Shown here: piece after piece, positions 21,316 to 33,123 of the stretch
How positions within the stretch are numbered: position 1 is the stretch's first letter
Layout of the letters: each line of letters starts with the position of its first letter
Assembly: GCA_038025085.1 (NCBI GenBank)
Contig: CM076145.1
Coordinates: forward strand, 20,259,057-20,323,056
Direction of reading: 5' to 3'
Length of the DNA stretch: 64,000 bases
From: Tetragonia tetragonoides
Lineage: Eukaryota > Streptophyta > Magnoliopsida > Caryophyllales > Aizoaceae
Position numbers and translations under genes: made by a program
The notes under the pieces: generated by a model
What the model was told of the DNA's origin: nothing
Seen by the model: only the letters and a program-made list of their open reading frames with translations
Database searches by the model: none

Positions 21316-21327
21316 TGGTATCAGAGC
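21316..21327 (+). promoter_or_regulatory. Primer binding site, tRNA-iMet type (E)
   Basis: TGGTATCAGAGC three bases after the LTR end. It is complementary to the 3' end of initiator methionine tRNA, the primer of most plant chromoviruses. Confidence 0.9.
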
Positions 21328-21526
21328 GTATGTTACTATCCCTATCATACATTTTGAATTTTTAAATGTGTCATTAAGGCATATTTATAGATAAAAACTT
21401 AAATAGACCTAAGTTATGTTAATAAAAGCTTTCTAAACCGAAAAGATTTTGTTTGTTTCTTTTGCTTGTTTTGGTATTATTTGAAGTACTCGAGTGAAGT
21501 ACTAACGTGGTTTTTATCGCGTGCAG

Positions 21527-22249
21527 ATGGTGAAACGTGAGCAACCCGTTGTTCCTGAAGATCCAAGGGATCTCCGCAACGAAGGGGGTCGCTTGGAGGA
21601 GTATTTTGATGTTGTGCGGGAGGTGTTCCTGTAGTACAACGAGCGTTATGGTGTTCATTCGCCTTTTAGCTCCGATAAGATGAAGGCTTTCTAGTTCATC
21701 AAGAGTATTGCGTACACTACTGCCAAATGGTGTCAGTTTCATAATGAGTGGTTGGTGGACTTGGAATTGAGGAATGATAGGGGCTACCCCTATTATGAGA
21801 CATTGGAGACCTTGATCGCAAGGCCGTTCACGTGGGACGAGGAGCATCTAGACATGCTTAGAGACCCTTACGAGACGTACGTTCAAAATGTTGCTGGGTA
21901 TGATCCTTTGCTAGAGGTGGACGACCCAAGGACTCCAGAAGAGGCACGGGCTGACCTGGAGCGTGCTTTGGCGTTCGAAAAGGCGTACTTCACTGAGGAG
22001 ACTCAGAACGTCGAGGTCGAGAAGGATTCTCCACCTCATATTCATGAGGTTCCTGGAAGGTCATCTAGACCTAGTGCTGTTAGAGATTGGCCCATAGGCT
22101 TGAATGGCAACCCCAATGAGCCAAGGACCCCTACCAAGGAGGAGGATCCAATAGAAGATGAGGAGCCTATGGAAGAGGAGGTGATGGACAAAGTCGAGGT
22201 GACACACGTGTGTCGCTATCACTTGAGGAACCGCGCGAGAGGGGCATGA
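21527..22249 (+). pseudogene. Extra ORF of unknown function between PBS and gag, element E
   Basis: ATG at 21527 opens about 240 codons interrupted by two TAG stops (21632-21634 and 21692-21694). From 21752 the frame is open to TGA at 22249. The product is acidic with many Glu/Asp, Pro and Tyr, ends in a basic VCRYHLRNRARGA tail, and matches no family I recognise. No transmembrane segment or catalytic motif is visible. The start codon follows GTGCAG directly, like a splice acceptor; the gag ATG at 22762 also follows AG. Both stops could come from CAG by one C-to-T change. Similar pre-gag ORFs exist in some plant gypsy elements, but I cannot tie this one to any. Confidence 0.55.
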
Positions 22250-22761
22250 TTCTTAGTTTGATTTAGTTTTATTGGAGTAAACTATTTGAGACTTAATTTG
22301 GGCCTGCGAGCCATTTGTTTTGGCATTATGATTAGAATGTTGATTTTTACCTTATTCATGCTTTTGTGAGGCTTGGTTTGGCAAGCACTCATTTTTGAGA
22401 ACAAATACTTGATTATTTGATCTATACATGGAATTTTTGCAAGGAAATGTGTTATTTACTTGCTCTTTGAGGCATGAGTATTGTGAAAGCGCCTATGTGA
22501 AAAAGGGATGAATGTTTCAATGCGATTATGATGTTTTTATTTTTGATAAAGAACAAAGTCTACTGAAACCTTGAACTTGCTAGTACGCAATAGTGATGTA
22601 AGGCCATGCTTGAATGTAATAAGAGCCTAGAGCCCTAGATGGCTATTGAAACATATATATGAGTCGATGTGTAAATGTTAGTTGTGAGTATCGCACATGA
22701 GTGTGATTTGGGTAGCTAATTCCCTTTTTCTTTTGCTTTTGTTGATCCTTTAGGTTGCTAG
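22250..22761. other. Spacer between extra ORF and gag, element E
   Basis: AT-rich, pyrimidine tract near the 3' end (TTCTTTTGCTTTTG at about 22730) followed by TTGCTAG directly before the gag ATG. No ORF. This could serve as an intron or leader. Confidence 0.4.
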
Positions 22762-23869
22762 ATGCCACCTAGGAGAAATAGACAAAGGGCCAAAGAATCT
22801 GCTAGTTCAATGGGGGACAACCATGGCAATGGTGAGATGAACGCGCAAGCTTTGTTGGCGCAACTAGCTCAGTCGCAACAAGCCTTGGCGCAATCCAATG
22901 CATTCATCGCGCAGAGATGCAAAGGGAAGAGAATATGATAGCTGGGGTGACGAATTCGCCTCAGTGTTGAAGAATATTAAGGGGCATAATCCGCCTGTTT
23001 TTGAGGGACGTAAGGATACTGTAATCCTTGATGACTGGAGGCGGAATTTAGAGAAAATCGTTGTGATTACTGGGTGTCTGAAGGCACTAAAGGTTGACAT
23101 TGTTGTCTACTTACTCCGAAAGAAGGCAGATCGTTGGTGGAAGACCAATGACAAAGATATTAGAGCTAGAGAGGGCTTTAAATGGGCGATGTTCAAAACG
23201 GTCCTTAGAGAGGAGTATTACCTAGAGTGTCTCCAACATCAAAAGTATAGTGAGTTCTTTAACCTTATCCAAGGAAGGATGACTGTTTAGGAGCATGTTG
23301 AGAAGTTTGACGACCTAGCTCGTTTCGCTAGAGGGTTAGTCCCTACGGAATAGCATAGAGCTAGTAGATTCCAAAATGGGTTGTACAGGACCATTCGTGA
23401 GTCTTTTGAGGGTTATATCTGTCAGACCATGCAAGAGGTCTACAATCGTGCTGCGAACCAAGATGCGGTTCAAAAGCACAGAGAGGAGGTGACTGGGAAG
23501 AAGAGAAAGTTTGACGACCACCAGGGTATTGGTGGCGATAAGAAGGATAAGTTCCAGGGAGGGAACAATCACAATGGGAATAACAATAACAACAACAAGG
23601 GGAATAACCACAATGATAGTGGGAATTCCAAGAATGGAAATGGCCATCGTAATAATGGGGGTTGGAAGGGCAAACCCTACATCTGCAAGAAGTGCAATAG
23701 GAATCACCAGGGAGTTGACTGTGCTGGCAACAAGGTGAGGTGCTTCACTTGCCAAGAGTTTAGGCATCATTCTTTTAACTATCCTCAGAAGGGCAAGATT
23801 GAAAACATTGGTAGGGGCAACAACAATGTTCAAGCTCCTGCAGTTCAGGGTCAAAACGGGAACAACTAG
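22762..23869 (+). pseudogene. gag: Gag of element E (chromovirus), frameshifted
   Basis: ATG 22762 gives MPPRRNRQRAKES and a Gln/Ala-rich stretch. A frameshift near 22910 moves to the frame 22898-23290. The retrotransposon gag domain follows (FEGRKDTVILDDWRRNLEKI, KKADRWWK), broken by TAG at 23288 and TAG at 23351. After an Asn/Gly/Lys-rich linker a zinc knuckle with CFTCQEFRHHSFNYP appears at about 23740; the final cysteine of the CCHC is a tyrosine-side variant (NYP), so it is defective. The frame ends at TAG 23867-23869. Confidence 0.8.
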
Positions 23870-23951
23870 GGTGGTAATCGATAGAATGGCTGAATGGATA
23901 GGCTAGAAATGTTCAGATTAATAATGGCAACCAGAACAGAAATGGGAGTCG

Positions 23952-24482
23952 TTGTTTGTGATGAATCAAGTACAGGTTGATGCGGTAAACAATGTGGTGG
24001 CTGGTACGTTTCTTGTAAATTCTTTGCCTGCCTATGTATTATTTTATTATGGAGCATTACATTCAATCATATCTGAAAACTTTGTCAAGAAACATGGGAT
24101 GAAAGTTGTGGAGTCTTTAGAGACTAGTATCGTCATACCTTCGGGAGAGGTGGTATTGTGTAAAGTTGTGCATCCCAATGTTCATATGAACATTGCTGGG
24201 TCTGAATTACCTGCGGACCTGATTGAGTTTAAACTGAGAGATTTTGATGTTATCTTGGGTATTAACTGGCTTAGCAAGTATAGAGCGAGAATCGATTGTA
24301 GTGAACAAAAGATATCGCTGAAAGGACCTAGAGGTAATAGAATCTCTTATAAAGGAATTATCACTAAGCAAGGAATAGGGATTAATTCAATGTTAGTGGC
24401 GAAGGAACATTTAGAGAAGGGATGTGAAGGATTTTTGTGTCACATTCAGAATGTAGTCACAGCAGTTAAAGAAGGGATGTGA
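23952..24482 (+). pseudogene. Dead aspartic protease of element E, 3' truncated
   Basis: Retropepsin-like fold segments are recognisable (HSIISENFVKKHGMKV, DVILGINWLSKYRARIDC). At the active site the expected D-S/T-G is YYG (LFYYGALHS), so the catalytic aspartate is lost. After about 175 residues the sequence jumps into LTR sequence of element B, so the RT and later domains are gone. Confidence 0.8.
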
Positions 24483-24489
24483 AGGGATG

Positions 24490-24929
24490 TGAAATTGTTA
24501 AAAGTGGTCACATTAGAAATGTTTGTTCTACCCATTAGCTAAAACTAGGAACTTGGACAAATTGAACCTTGTTTAGAGCCGTAGCATTGATGATTGCATT
24601 GAATTGAATAGTAGAGGCCATTGTCGTTAACGGGCGAGTTGGGTGCCTAACACCTTCCTAACTCGTACTCACGCCCCCGAACTCATTTATGAATTCAATT
24701 TCCCCAATAAGGATTAGGGTGCACAGGAATCGAGTTGACGTCTTTTTAGACCTTCGACTTGATTCCAAGGGTTCCAAATTTCCATAAATTTAGTGGCAAC
24801 TTCCGGCAATCTTAATCATGTCCCTAGTACAAAAGATAAATCTTCACGTGCATTCACACTCGAAAGATTCACAAACAATGACGTTTTCTTAGGCTACCCG
24901 TCGACCTCGATAAATCCAGGTAGTCTACA
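24490..24929 (+). mobile_element. Truncated 5' LTR of element B (family 3)
   Basis: Homologous to the 3' third of the LTR at 37144-38577 (shared AAAGTGGTCACA, GGGCGAGTTGGGTGCCTAAC and the following GTTGACGTCTTT). It ends GGTAGTCTACA and is followed by TGGCGACTTCCCTAGGGA (24931-24948), the Tat-type primer site. Confidence 0.8.
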
Positions 24930-24930
24930 G

Positions 24931-24948
24931 TGGCGACTTCCCTAGGGA
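24931..24948 (+). promoter_or_regulatory. Primer binding site of element B
   Basis: TGGCGACTTCCCTAGGGA directly after the LTR, homologous to the sites at 35123 and 57302-57319 (minus). The TGGCGACT start resembles the tRNA-Arg-type site described for Ogre elements; the tRNA identity is from memory, not checked. Confidence 0.65.
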
Positions 24949-26235
24949 TGTGATTAAAAGGGTGTAACTTAAAAATTAATTCAATGCTATTATTTTTGGT
25001 TGGTTTACTACCTTCAATGTTCTTATTATTATTTTTGTGACTTTTCATTCATCTTGTTAAATTGCATCCATTGAATTCATGTGCATGCGCTTGTGCGATT
25101 TCAGAGATTGTTTTTACAAGTTCAAACTAGTTTCTTAGCCAATGGAGTGTGGTGAAATGCCTTGGTGAGAATCCACTCGATTCTTCTTTGCCAAGAAATA
25201 TGGATCCCCCAACCTCATGTACCTTTCTACGCAATCGTCCATTCGACGAGTAGGATAACAAGAATGCATCACATTCTTGATCATGCGTACCTTTTGACCA
25301 AAACCCCTTAAGCCTACCCCATTGCATGAACTAGAACCAATGTTTTAGGTCGAAACTCAGTCCCATGTCCATGCTAGATCTTCATGATTATGTCATTTGC
25401 GTTGTTGTGCTGTTTGCCCGTATGTAAACGCAATCTTTGCGTACTCATTTTGGTCGTCATAGAATATTAGGTTAGACCCTAATTAGGATCTTTTCCTTTT
25501 TTGAGTCTGGATTTTGTCTTAAGATTGAGTCTAGAATCTTTTATATTTAGGAAACAATATCCCTAAATATTCTATATGATTCTTGTTACCTTAGGAAAGA
25601 TTTAATGTTTTATTTTTTTCCCACCATTTAGGTAGTGAGTTTTAGTCAAAGATCTCGAGATAGTATCTCTCCCCTCCCCTTTTAGTCAAGAGTATAATTT
25701 CTTTTGCTTTATCCCATATTGAGTCGAGATAATATCTCTCCCCTCCCCTTTTAGTCAAGAGTATAATATCTTTTGCTTTATCCCATATTGAGTCGAGATA
25801 ATATCTCTCCCCTCCCCTTTTAGTCAAGAGTATAATATCTTTTGTTTTATCCCATAATTAGTCGAGATAATATCTCTCCCCTCCCCTTTTAGTCAAGAGT
25901 ATAATATCTTTACATTTTATCCCGCGACGAGATCTTTTGACCTAAACTCATTACTTAAACCCCAAGGGTAACTATGTTGGTAGAATATTCTAGATAGAAA
26001 ACTTCCAAGTTTTGGTTTAAAACTTTTCTTTTTGTGGAACTTGTTAGTCTTTCATTTTCTATGTCTTATCCGTTGTCCAGGATTGGGAAGAAAACAATGG
26101 GTCCAAAAAGTGGGGAGCGCGATCATAGTAATCAGCGTCTGGTTAGGAAGCTCATATTAGTCTCCCCTGTCGAGTAAAGCTAGGCCTGACACAGTATTTG
26201 TTACTCCCCCTCCATACCGGCCACCTGGTTATAAC
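24949..26235 (+). other. 5' leader of element B
   Basis: Non-coding. Includes the 67-bp minisatellite and stretches homologous to the A leader. Before the gag ORF there is a degenerate N-terminal gag stretch in another frame (ATG 26097, RLVRKL shared with A), ended by a TAA at about 26175. Confidence 0.65.
25654..25925 (+). repeat. 67-bp minisatellite, 4 units, in the B leader
   Basis: Units run GTCGAGATAATATCTCTCCC..CTCCCCTTTTAGTCAAGAGTATAATATCTTTTGC..TATCCCATATT. The middle units are almost identical, so the expansion is recent compared with the decayed coding region. Confidence 0.9.
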
Positions 26236-27252
26236 TTGGCTAAAATGGCCGAAGATAATGTGCCACCTCCACTACCTAAGACCACTGTTGAAATGTTGAC
26301 TGAAATGATGACAATATTGGAAACTATGGGAAACCGTGTGACATGGATACAAAGCAAGGTTAAGGAAGCTGACCCATTTAACCAAGATGACCCTCCACCT
26401 CGAGATGACAAAGTGGAAGAACTAAGTGCCCAAATTAAGAACCTTGAGTTAGCTCTTACTCAAAACAAGATCATAAGTGACTACATGGTCAATGCTGAAG
26501 GATATTCCTTTCACAACAAGGGGAAACTCCCACAAAAATTCTCGATGCTTGAAGTCCCCATTTTCAAAGGGACCGATGATTCAAAAGATCACATAAGGGC
26601 TTTCACTACTGCGATGGGCCTAAGAGGAGTGGATCCTGACCTCTATGTTCACCTTTTCTCACAAACTTTGGACCCCACTGTTAGGGCATGGTTCTTCAAG
26701 CTTGATCCCAATCAAATTCAAGATTGGAACAATGTGTCTAGTTTGTTCCTCACTAGGTACTCCGACAATGTTATCCAACCGACTACCATGAGAGAGCTAG
26801 AAGCAACAAAGCAAGGTGAAAATGAAAGCTTCACTGACTTTGTTAAGAAATAGAGAACCAAAGTGGCCGAAATGCTTGACCGTCCATCCGAGGAAGAGCA
26901 AATTCGAAAACTCATCAAAAATTTACAACCTCCTTACTTGAATCCTCTCAAATATCAAAAAATTACTTCATACACACAACTCAATAGTGTGGGATTGCTT
27001 ATAGAGGACGATCATGCACTTAAAAAGGAGAAAAGCAAGGACTTCTTCAACAAAGGCACTTACAACTCGAATTACAAGAAGAATCCCAACTCGGGAAGCT
27101 CTTCCAATAAGGTTAATGAAGTCAATGTTGTCTACGACAAACCACAAAGGTAATACACTCCATTGGGCATGACCTATGCCTCTGCTTTGCAGAAGCTTAT
27201 CAAAAATGACTACCCAACCGCTGTGGGTCCCACTCCGGATCCTGATGTCTAA
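26236..27252 (+). pseudogene. gag: Gag of element B
   Basis: Coiled-coil N-terminus, then the capsid domain very like that of A (GADRAF-type position reads HIRAFTTAMGLRGVDPDLYVH, RAWFFKLDPNQ). A TAG at 26851-26853 replaces a tryptophan codon present in A. The frame resumes at 26854, has a TAA near 27150 and another stop at 27250-27252 near the gag end, just before the zinc knuckle (CRFHSGKGHDTEKC, about 27288). Confidence 0.8.
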
Positions 27253-29470
27253 AAGAGGAGTCCATCATCGAATCCTATTCTTTATTGCAGATTCCATAGC
27301 GGAAAAGGACATGACACCGAGAAGTGTTGGTCACTCAAAAATAAGATTCCGGATCTCTTTGACAATGGGACTATTCCCAAGCCAAAGAATGTTCCCACTC
27401 CAAACAACAACATCAATCCTCTAGGTACGGTTTTCGCCATTGCAAAGGAAGAAGAGGAAAAGGACCCCTCCTATTTGATTGTTCCAAATTGGATATCCTA
27501 TCCCATCAGTTAAGCTTGACTCCCTCCATCTAGAGGTAGTCGGATTTTGGGAAAGTGATAACTACAAGGAAGATTCTACCCTCCAGATTTCTAAAGCATG
27601 GTACGACTCCTCTGATGATGAATCTCCCAAGGTTGAACACCTCACGAGGTCGGGAAGGCACTATATACCACCCCATCTCCAGAATAAGGATCCATTGCAA
27701 AACACAACTTCAGTTATACCACAAGTGAGAGATTCAACACTAGTCCAAAGCAGGGACCAAACCCCTCTAATCGAGGATGATGGCACTATACTACTCAAAC
27801 AGCTTCGAAAGACTAAGGCTGATATTTCTATATGCAAACTTTTGACTACATCTCAAGTACATAGAAATGCCTTGCTTAAAGCACTTAACAAAACCATGGT
27901 TTCCCCCGAAGCTACTCCAGATGACTTGGTCAATCTCGTCACAAAAGGAAATTCTTTCCAAGCAATTGCATTCACTAGAGAGGACCTTCCACCCGAAGGA
28001 ACTCACCACAACAAGGAACTCTACCTAACTTCCATATGTGAGAAAGTCCCAATGACTTTAACAGACAATGGATCTGCTATCAATGTTTGTCCCCTAAGGA
28101 CCGCCCAATGTTTGGGCATAAATGGCAACAACCTCGCGCATGTCGCACAAGGGTTCAGGGCCTATGACAATTCCAAACGAAATATTTTAGGCATATTTTC
28201 AGTCAACCTTAATACTGGACAACTTGAGAAAATGGTTCAATTCCATGTCATTGATATCCCAGCTTCATTAAATTTGCTTCTAGGACGCCCATTGCTCCAT
28301 GGAATAAATGCGATAGCTTCTACATTACAACAAAAGGTCAAAATGATGGTCGGAGGGGTAGTTTTAGAGGTTACAGCTGATTCTATGATCGCTAGCATTG
28401 AAGATTCACCGATTCTCAAGGTCGAGCACACTGCAGAAGACAAAGAATTCTGGGATTTTATGACTGAAGGCGTCGCCCTACTTGAGCAAGATATAGCTCC
28501 TTCCGCACCATACTCCCATCTAGGAATTAATCCCATCCTAAGAAATCAGGGGCACTTCCCCGACACTGCTCTAGGCAAATATGTCTCCAAACCACTTCCA
28601 GTTTAGTCATCCAAAGCCGGAAATAATCTCTTTGGGATGGGCTACAATCCCACCAAGCAAGAAATACGGGAATACATCGCTAAGGAAAAAGCGAAAAGAA
28701 TGTCCATTAAGGAAAACAAGGCCTATGACATCACCATGCCACCATACCCGCACACTCTAAACGGGCAATTCGTCCAGTCTGGAGATCCATTCCCTTATTA
28801 TGGCTTTCCTGAGCCTTCTGTTCTCCCTGTGTATGGGATCCAAGTTCTTGGTTTCGAAGTCTTCCAAGACTGCTACACGCTGGAAGAAACTTCATTGCCT
28901 GTAAGAAGGAGACTAGATTTTGATTGAGTAGAGAACACACCCAACAATGCTTTAGGTCTACTATTTGGACAAGAGCGCCACCATCCAAAAGATGAGGAGC
29001 TCCACAATGTCACCAATGCAATTCAAGATGCATACTTTGACCCAACTAAGTTGATCACTCCAAACGAGGGTCAACTCACGAAGCAGAAACGTACCATAAG
29101 CTGGACTGGAACCAATGGAAAGAAGATCATGATCACGATCGCCGAGGGATCCAAGTCTGACACCGACACTAACTCCGACAGGACTGAGTCTGATTTTGAA
29201 AACGAGTCTAATATAGTAGAGTCGGGTAGTCCACTCATATCTATGATTAATTCTACTTGCAAGTCTAATGATGTTAAAGCCAATAGTAATGGCTCAGTTG
29301 ATGTTCCAACTTCTTTTATCAATGAAATGAGTACTGATTCTGCTTACTTCTTGGATTACTTAGTAGCTAATAATTCAAAAGATGAACAAGAATTGCCCAA
29401 TGAAGTAACTAAATCACTATTAGAGCATGTACAAAAGACTTCAATTGTGGAAGAAACATAATTAATTAAC
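27253..29470 (+). pseudogene. pol: Zinc knuckle and protease region, element B
   Basis: Knuckle CRFHSGKGHDTEKC then a protease in frame 27479-28606 with active-site string TDNGSAINVCPLRTA and LLGRPLLH. The following linker (28637-28927 and 29051-29461) matches A, including the Ser/Asp-rich repeat. Several single-base shifts and stops separate the pieces. DNGS is shared with A and normal for this branch. Confidence 0.78.
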
Positions 29471-30850
29471 CTTACAAGTGATCAAGAGTCGCGACAAGTG
29501 CGCATTAACTTATCGCTAACTCCCAAAGAACGAGAAAGCTTTATAAATCTCTTAAAAGAATACATAGACGATTTTTCTTGGTCCTATAGGATACGCTAGG
29601 AATAAGTTGTGAGATAGCGCAGCATACAATACCGCTCAATCCCGATTCAAAACAGTAAACCAGAAACTTCGGAGGATGAAACCTGAGTGGACACTGAAAA
29701 TCAAAGAAGAAGTGCAAAAACAGCTTGCAGTAGGTTTTATTAAGGTCGCGCAATATCAAGAATGGGTTGCTAACATAGTACGCGTTCCAAAAAAGGATGG
29801 CAAAGTAAGGATGTGCATCGATTTCAGAGATCTAAACAAGGCAAGTCCAAAGGACGACTTTTCCTTGCCACATATAGACGTATTGGTGGATAATACCACA
29901 GGACATGCCCTCTTATCATTCATGGATGGTTATGCAGGGTATAACCAAATACAAATGGCCGAAGAAGATATGGAGAAAACCACCTTCATAACTCAATGGG
30001 GTACATACTGCTACACTGCCATGCTTTTCGGAAATGCTAGAGCAACGTACCAAAGAACTGCAACTTCCCTTCTACATGAAATGATGCACAAAGAGGCCGA
30101 GGTGTACGTGGACGATATGATCATCAAATCCAAAGAGAGATAAGATCATGTACCCTCTCTAAGAAAAATCTTCGACAGACTTCGGATTTACAACATGAGG
30201 TTAAATCCCCAAAAGTGTGCAGTTGGAGTAACTTCTGGCAAACTCTTAGGATTTTTCATAAGCACAAGAGGCATTGAAATTTCTCCTACCAAGATCAAAG
30301 CTATAAGAGATATTCCCTCTCCTAAAAATGAAAAGGATATAAGGGGTTTGTAGGGCGACTCCAATATATAAGTCGATTCATATCCAAATTGACTATTACA
30401 TGTGAGCCCATCTTCAAAAATCTCAAAAGGAGTATTTAGCTAACCCACACCTAATCCACATGGGATGATCAATTCCAACAAGCCTTTGATATACTTTAAG
30501 GAGTATTTAGCTAACCCACACGTATTGGTTCCACCAATTTCGGGAAAATCGCTTATGCTATACGTAACAGTCACAGAAACCGCCATGGGCGCTATGTTGG
30601 CCCAAAAGGTTGAGAATGATGAAAAGGCATTATACTACCTTAGCAAGAAGTTCCTGGAATACGAAACACGCTACTCCACACTAGAGAAAACGTGTCTCAC
30701 ATTAGTCCTTGCGACAAAGAAGCTTCCGCACTACATGCTTCAACACTCGATCCATATAAAGTCAAGGATGAATCCACTAAAGTACTTGTTCGAAAAACCC
30801 ATTCTTAGTGGAAGAATAGCAAGGTGGACTATCATGCTTTCATAATTCCT
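29471..30850 (+). pseudogene. pol: Reverse transcriptase and RNase H, element B
   Basis: RT motifs: MCIDFRDLNKASPKDDFSLP, FMDGYAGYNQ, and YVDDMIIKS at about 30105. Compared with A, two codons are lost at the MPFGLKNAG motif (reads MLFGNARATYQ), and a TAA follows at about 30142. The RNase H part is open in 30465-30845 (YYLSKKFLEYETRYSTLEK). A 24-bp segment of the RNase H start is repeated out of place at 30427-30450. Confidence 0.8.
30427..30521 (+). repeat. Displaced 24-bp direct repeat inside B RNase H region
   Basis: AAGGAGTATTTAGCTAACCC and the next four bases occur at 30427-30450 and again, identically, at 30498-30521. In A only the second place has the matching sequence, so the first copy overwrote native sequence. 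Confidence 0.8.
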
Positions 30851-30962
30851 TCTAACTTTTGAACACCAAAAGGCGATCAAAGGACATGCTATTTCAAAAC
30901 ATCTCGCTGAAAACCCAGTAAGCAGCGAGGATGTCACGCAAGACTTCCCCGGTGAAGGAATA

Positions 30963-31400
30963 ATGAATGTCAAAGAAGATACTTGGCAGTTATACTTTGA
31001 CGGAGCCTCAAACCAAAAGGGTTGTGGCGTAGGAGTACTATTAGTCAGCCCAGAAGGCGCACATAGTCCCAAAGTCGTCAAGTTAGACCATGAGGTAACT
31101 AACAACGGCGCCGAATACGAAGCATGCATCATTGGTTTAGAAGCGGCTGTAGAACTGAAAATGGAGGACCTTAAGGTATATGGAGACTCAATTATCATCA
31201 TAAATGAAGTCTCCAAAACATGGAGAGTGAAAAGCGAATCCCTGGCACCTTACCAGGAATATCTTGAAAAGATAGCCAAATATTTCACTCATGTCCGTTT
31301 CACGTACTTTCCTAGAGAGGATAACCAGTTCGCGGATGCTTTAGCAAAAATGGCTTCCACGATAAATATTTCGGATGATGTAATCACTGTGCCTATTTAA
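30963..31400 (+). pseudogene. pol: Archaeal-type RNase H (aRNH), element B
   Basis: Complete domain with catalytic motifs YFDGAS, NNGAEYEA, VYGDSIII and FADALAKMAS. It is the second RNase H that defines the Tat lineage. It is intact over its length but cut from the preceding and following domains by stops. Useful as the reference showing the N-terminal deletion in A. Confidence 0.85.
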
Positions 31401-32715
31401 ATTCAAAGGCGCACCGAGGCCGCCTTTTGCAATGCACTTGAGGTATGGGCCAATGAGGGGGAAGAAGAATAATGGTTCACTGACATTCTCAATGTATTTG
31501 TCGAAGGCAATTACCCTCCACAATCGACACCTAGGGCACAAAGGGCTTTAAGAAGACTAGTCGCACAATACATACATGTTCAAGGCAAAATTTATAAAAA
31601 CACACCGCAAGAGCTAAGTCTTCTATGCCTAAAGGAACGCGAGGCAAGCAAAGTCATGAGTGACATACATAATGGTGTATATGGTCCCCACATGAATGGA
31701 TTGACTTTAGTCAAGAAAATCCTAAGGCAAGGATACTATTGGACTACAATGAAAAAGGACTGCGTCGAATACGTGTGAAAGTGCACACGCTGCCAATTCC
31801 ATGCCAATTTACAACATAGACCTCCTACTCCTCTACATACTTTTACCTCACCATGGCCATTCTCTACATGGAGCATCGATATCATTGGAAAAATCTCCCC
31901 TACAGGAAGGTGAGGCCATGAATACATACTAGTCGCAATAGACTACTTCACCAAATGGGTTGAAGCTCGTTCGTAAGCAAGAATAGCGTCGAAACACATG
32001 GAAAAGTTCATACATGACAATATCATTACAAGATATGGGGTACCCCACGAAATCATAAGTGATCACGTGACTCAATTCAAAAAGGATGTCATAGAGCTTT
32101 TCATGAGATTCAAAATTCAACATCGACAGTCTTCACCTTACAGGCCACAAACGAATGCGGCCTTAGAATCCGCAAATAAGAATGTAAAGCAAATGGTAGC
32201 AAAGATGACAGAAAATTATGAAGACTGGCCCGACATGCTACAATTTGCCTTTGGGGATATAGAACTACTATTCGATCCTCAACGGGAGCAACGCCTTATT
32301 CTTTAGTATACGGAATGGAGGCGGTACTCCCAGTCAAGGTAGAAATCCCTTCCTTAAGGATAGCTTTGGAAAGAGAATTACCCGAAGTAGATTGGGTCTA
32401 AGCTCAATATGATCAATTGGTCTTGTTAGACGAAAGACGACTCAATGCCCTACATTATGGTCATGTCTACCAAGCAAGGATGGCAAGACACTTTGATCAA
32501 TAATTCAAGGCTAGAGGACTAAAAGAAGGTGACTTAGTCCTAAAAGAGGTAAGACCAATTGTAGTCAACCCTCCAGGGAAGTTCAAGCCTAATTGGGCCA
32601 GCCCGTACATTATCAAAACGATATTATCTGGTGGAGCGGTGAAGTTCATGGATTTAGACGGCAGCGAGTTCACTCAACTCACAAATATGGACCAACTTAA
32701 GCGAATCTACACATA
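31401..32715 (+). pseudogene. pol: Integrase, element B
   Basis: HHCC finger and DDE core can be followed across several frames. The second D region reads ISDHVTQF instead of ISDNGSHF and the E region AALESANK, with TGA and TAA stops at about 31776 and 31974. The C-terminal domain after 32300 is readable (FKPNWASPYIIKT) and ends with TAA 32713-32715. Not functional. Confidence 0.78.
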
Positions 32716-33123
32716 AATACTTAATCTTTGAGAGAGCCCACTACGGCACCAAATCCCAGTAAAAACTCAGTCCAACCCGTCCACATGGGGTCCACGACCG
32801 GGAAAAAAAATCGAGATTAGGCTTTACGAACTACATTGGGGTGATTCCGCATGGAAATGTAGGTAACCCATATAACTTGGGCCCGACCACTTTAATAAAA
32901 TAAATATCTAAGAGAGTTTTAATCCATTCGATAAATGCAAAAATAAGCAAGTCTTTCATTAATATGGCTAAAGTCCATTACATGCTCTAAAAAAAAGTGC
33001 GAAAATAATAACAATAATAATAATAGGGCAATTCTAAACTACATCTACTTGGGCATACAGACCCGTTATCTGAATTATACTACTAAGCACAAAAATATGA
33101 CTCGCTAGACAACTAGAGGTGGA
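32716..33123. other. Intergene between pol and antisense gene 1, element B
   Basis: Convergent 3' ends. It includes a short (AAT)n stretch near 33010 and the TAAAGTCCATTACA string shared with A. No gene. Confidence 0.6.

Larger units (their letters stand above)
16739..24489 (+). mobile_element. Del/Tekay-type chromovirus E (5' part only, truncated)
   Basis: The LTR ends GGGGTGTTACA and is followed by TTGGTATCAGAGC, the tRNA-iMet primer site usual for chromoviruses. Then come an extra ORF, gag with zinc knuckle, and a protease. Reverse transcriptase, integrase and chromodomain are absent; the sequence breaks at about 24489 into the remains of element B's LTR. Confidence 0.75.

Noticed and set aside
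23381..23869. Opposite-strand 172-codon ORF over the E gag
   Set aside because: Shadow of the Asn/Gly-rich gag linker; the plus strand has clear gag and knuckle motifs.
25642..25925. Regularly spaced repeats resembling a CRISPR-like array and a repeated minus-strand ORF
   Set aside because: Units are directly tandem, with no unique spacers, and the sequence is plant; the ORF is a by-product of the 67-bp period.
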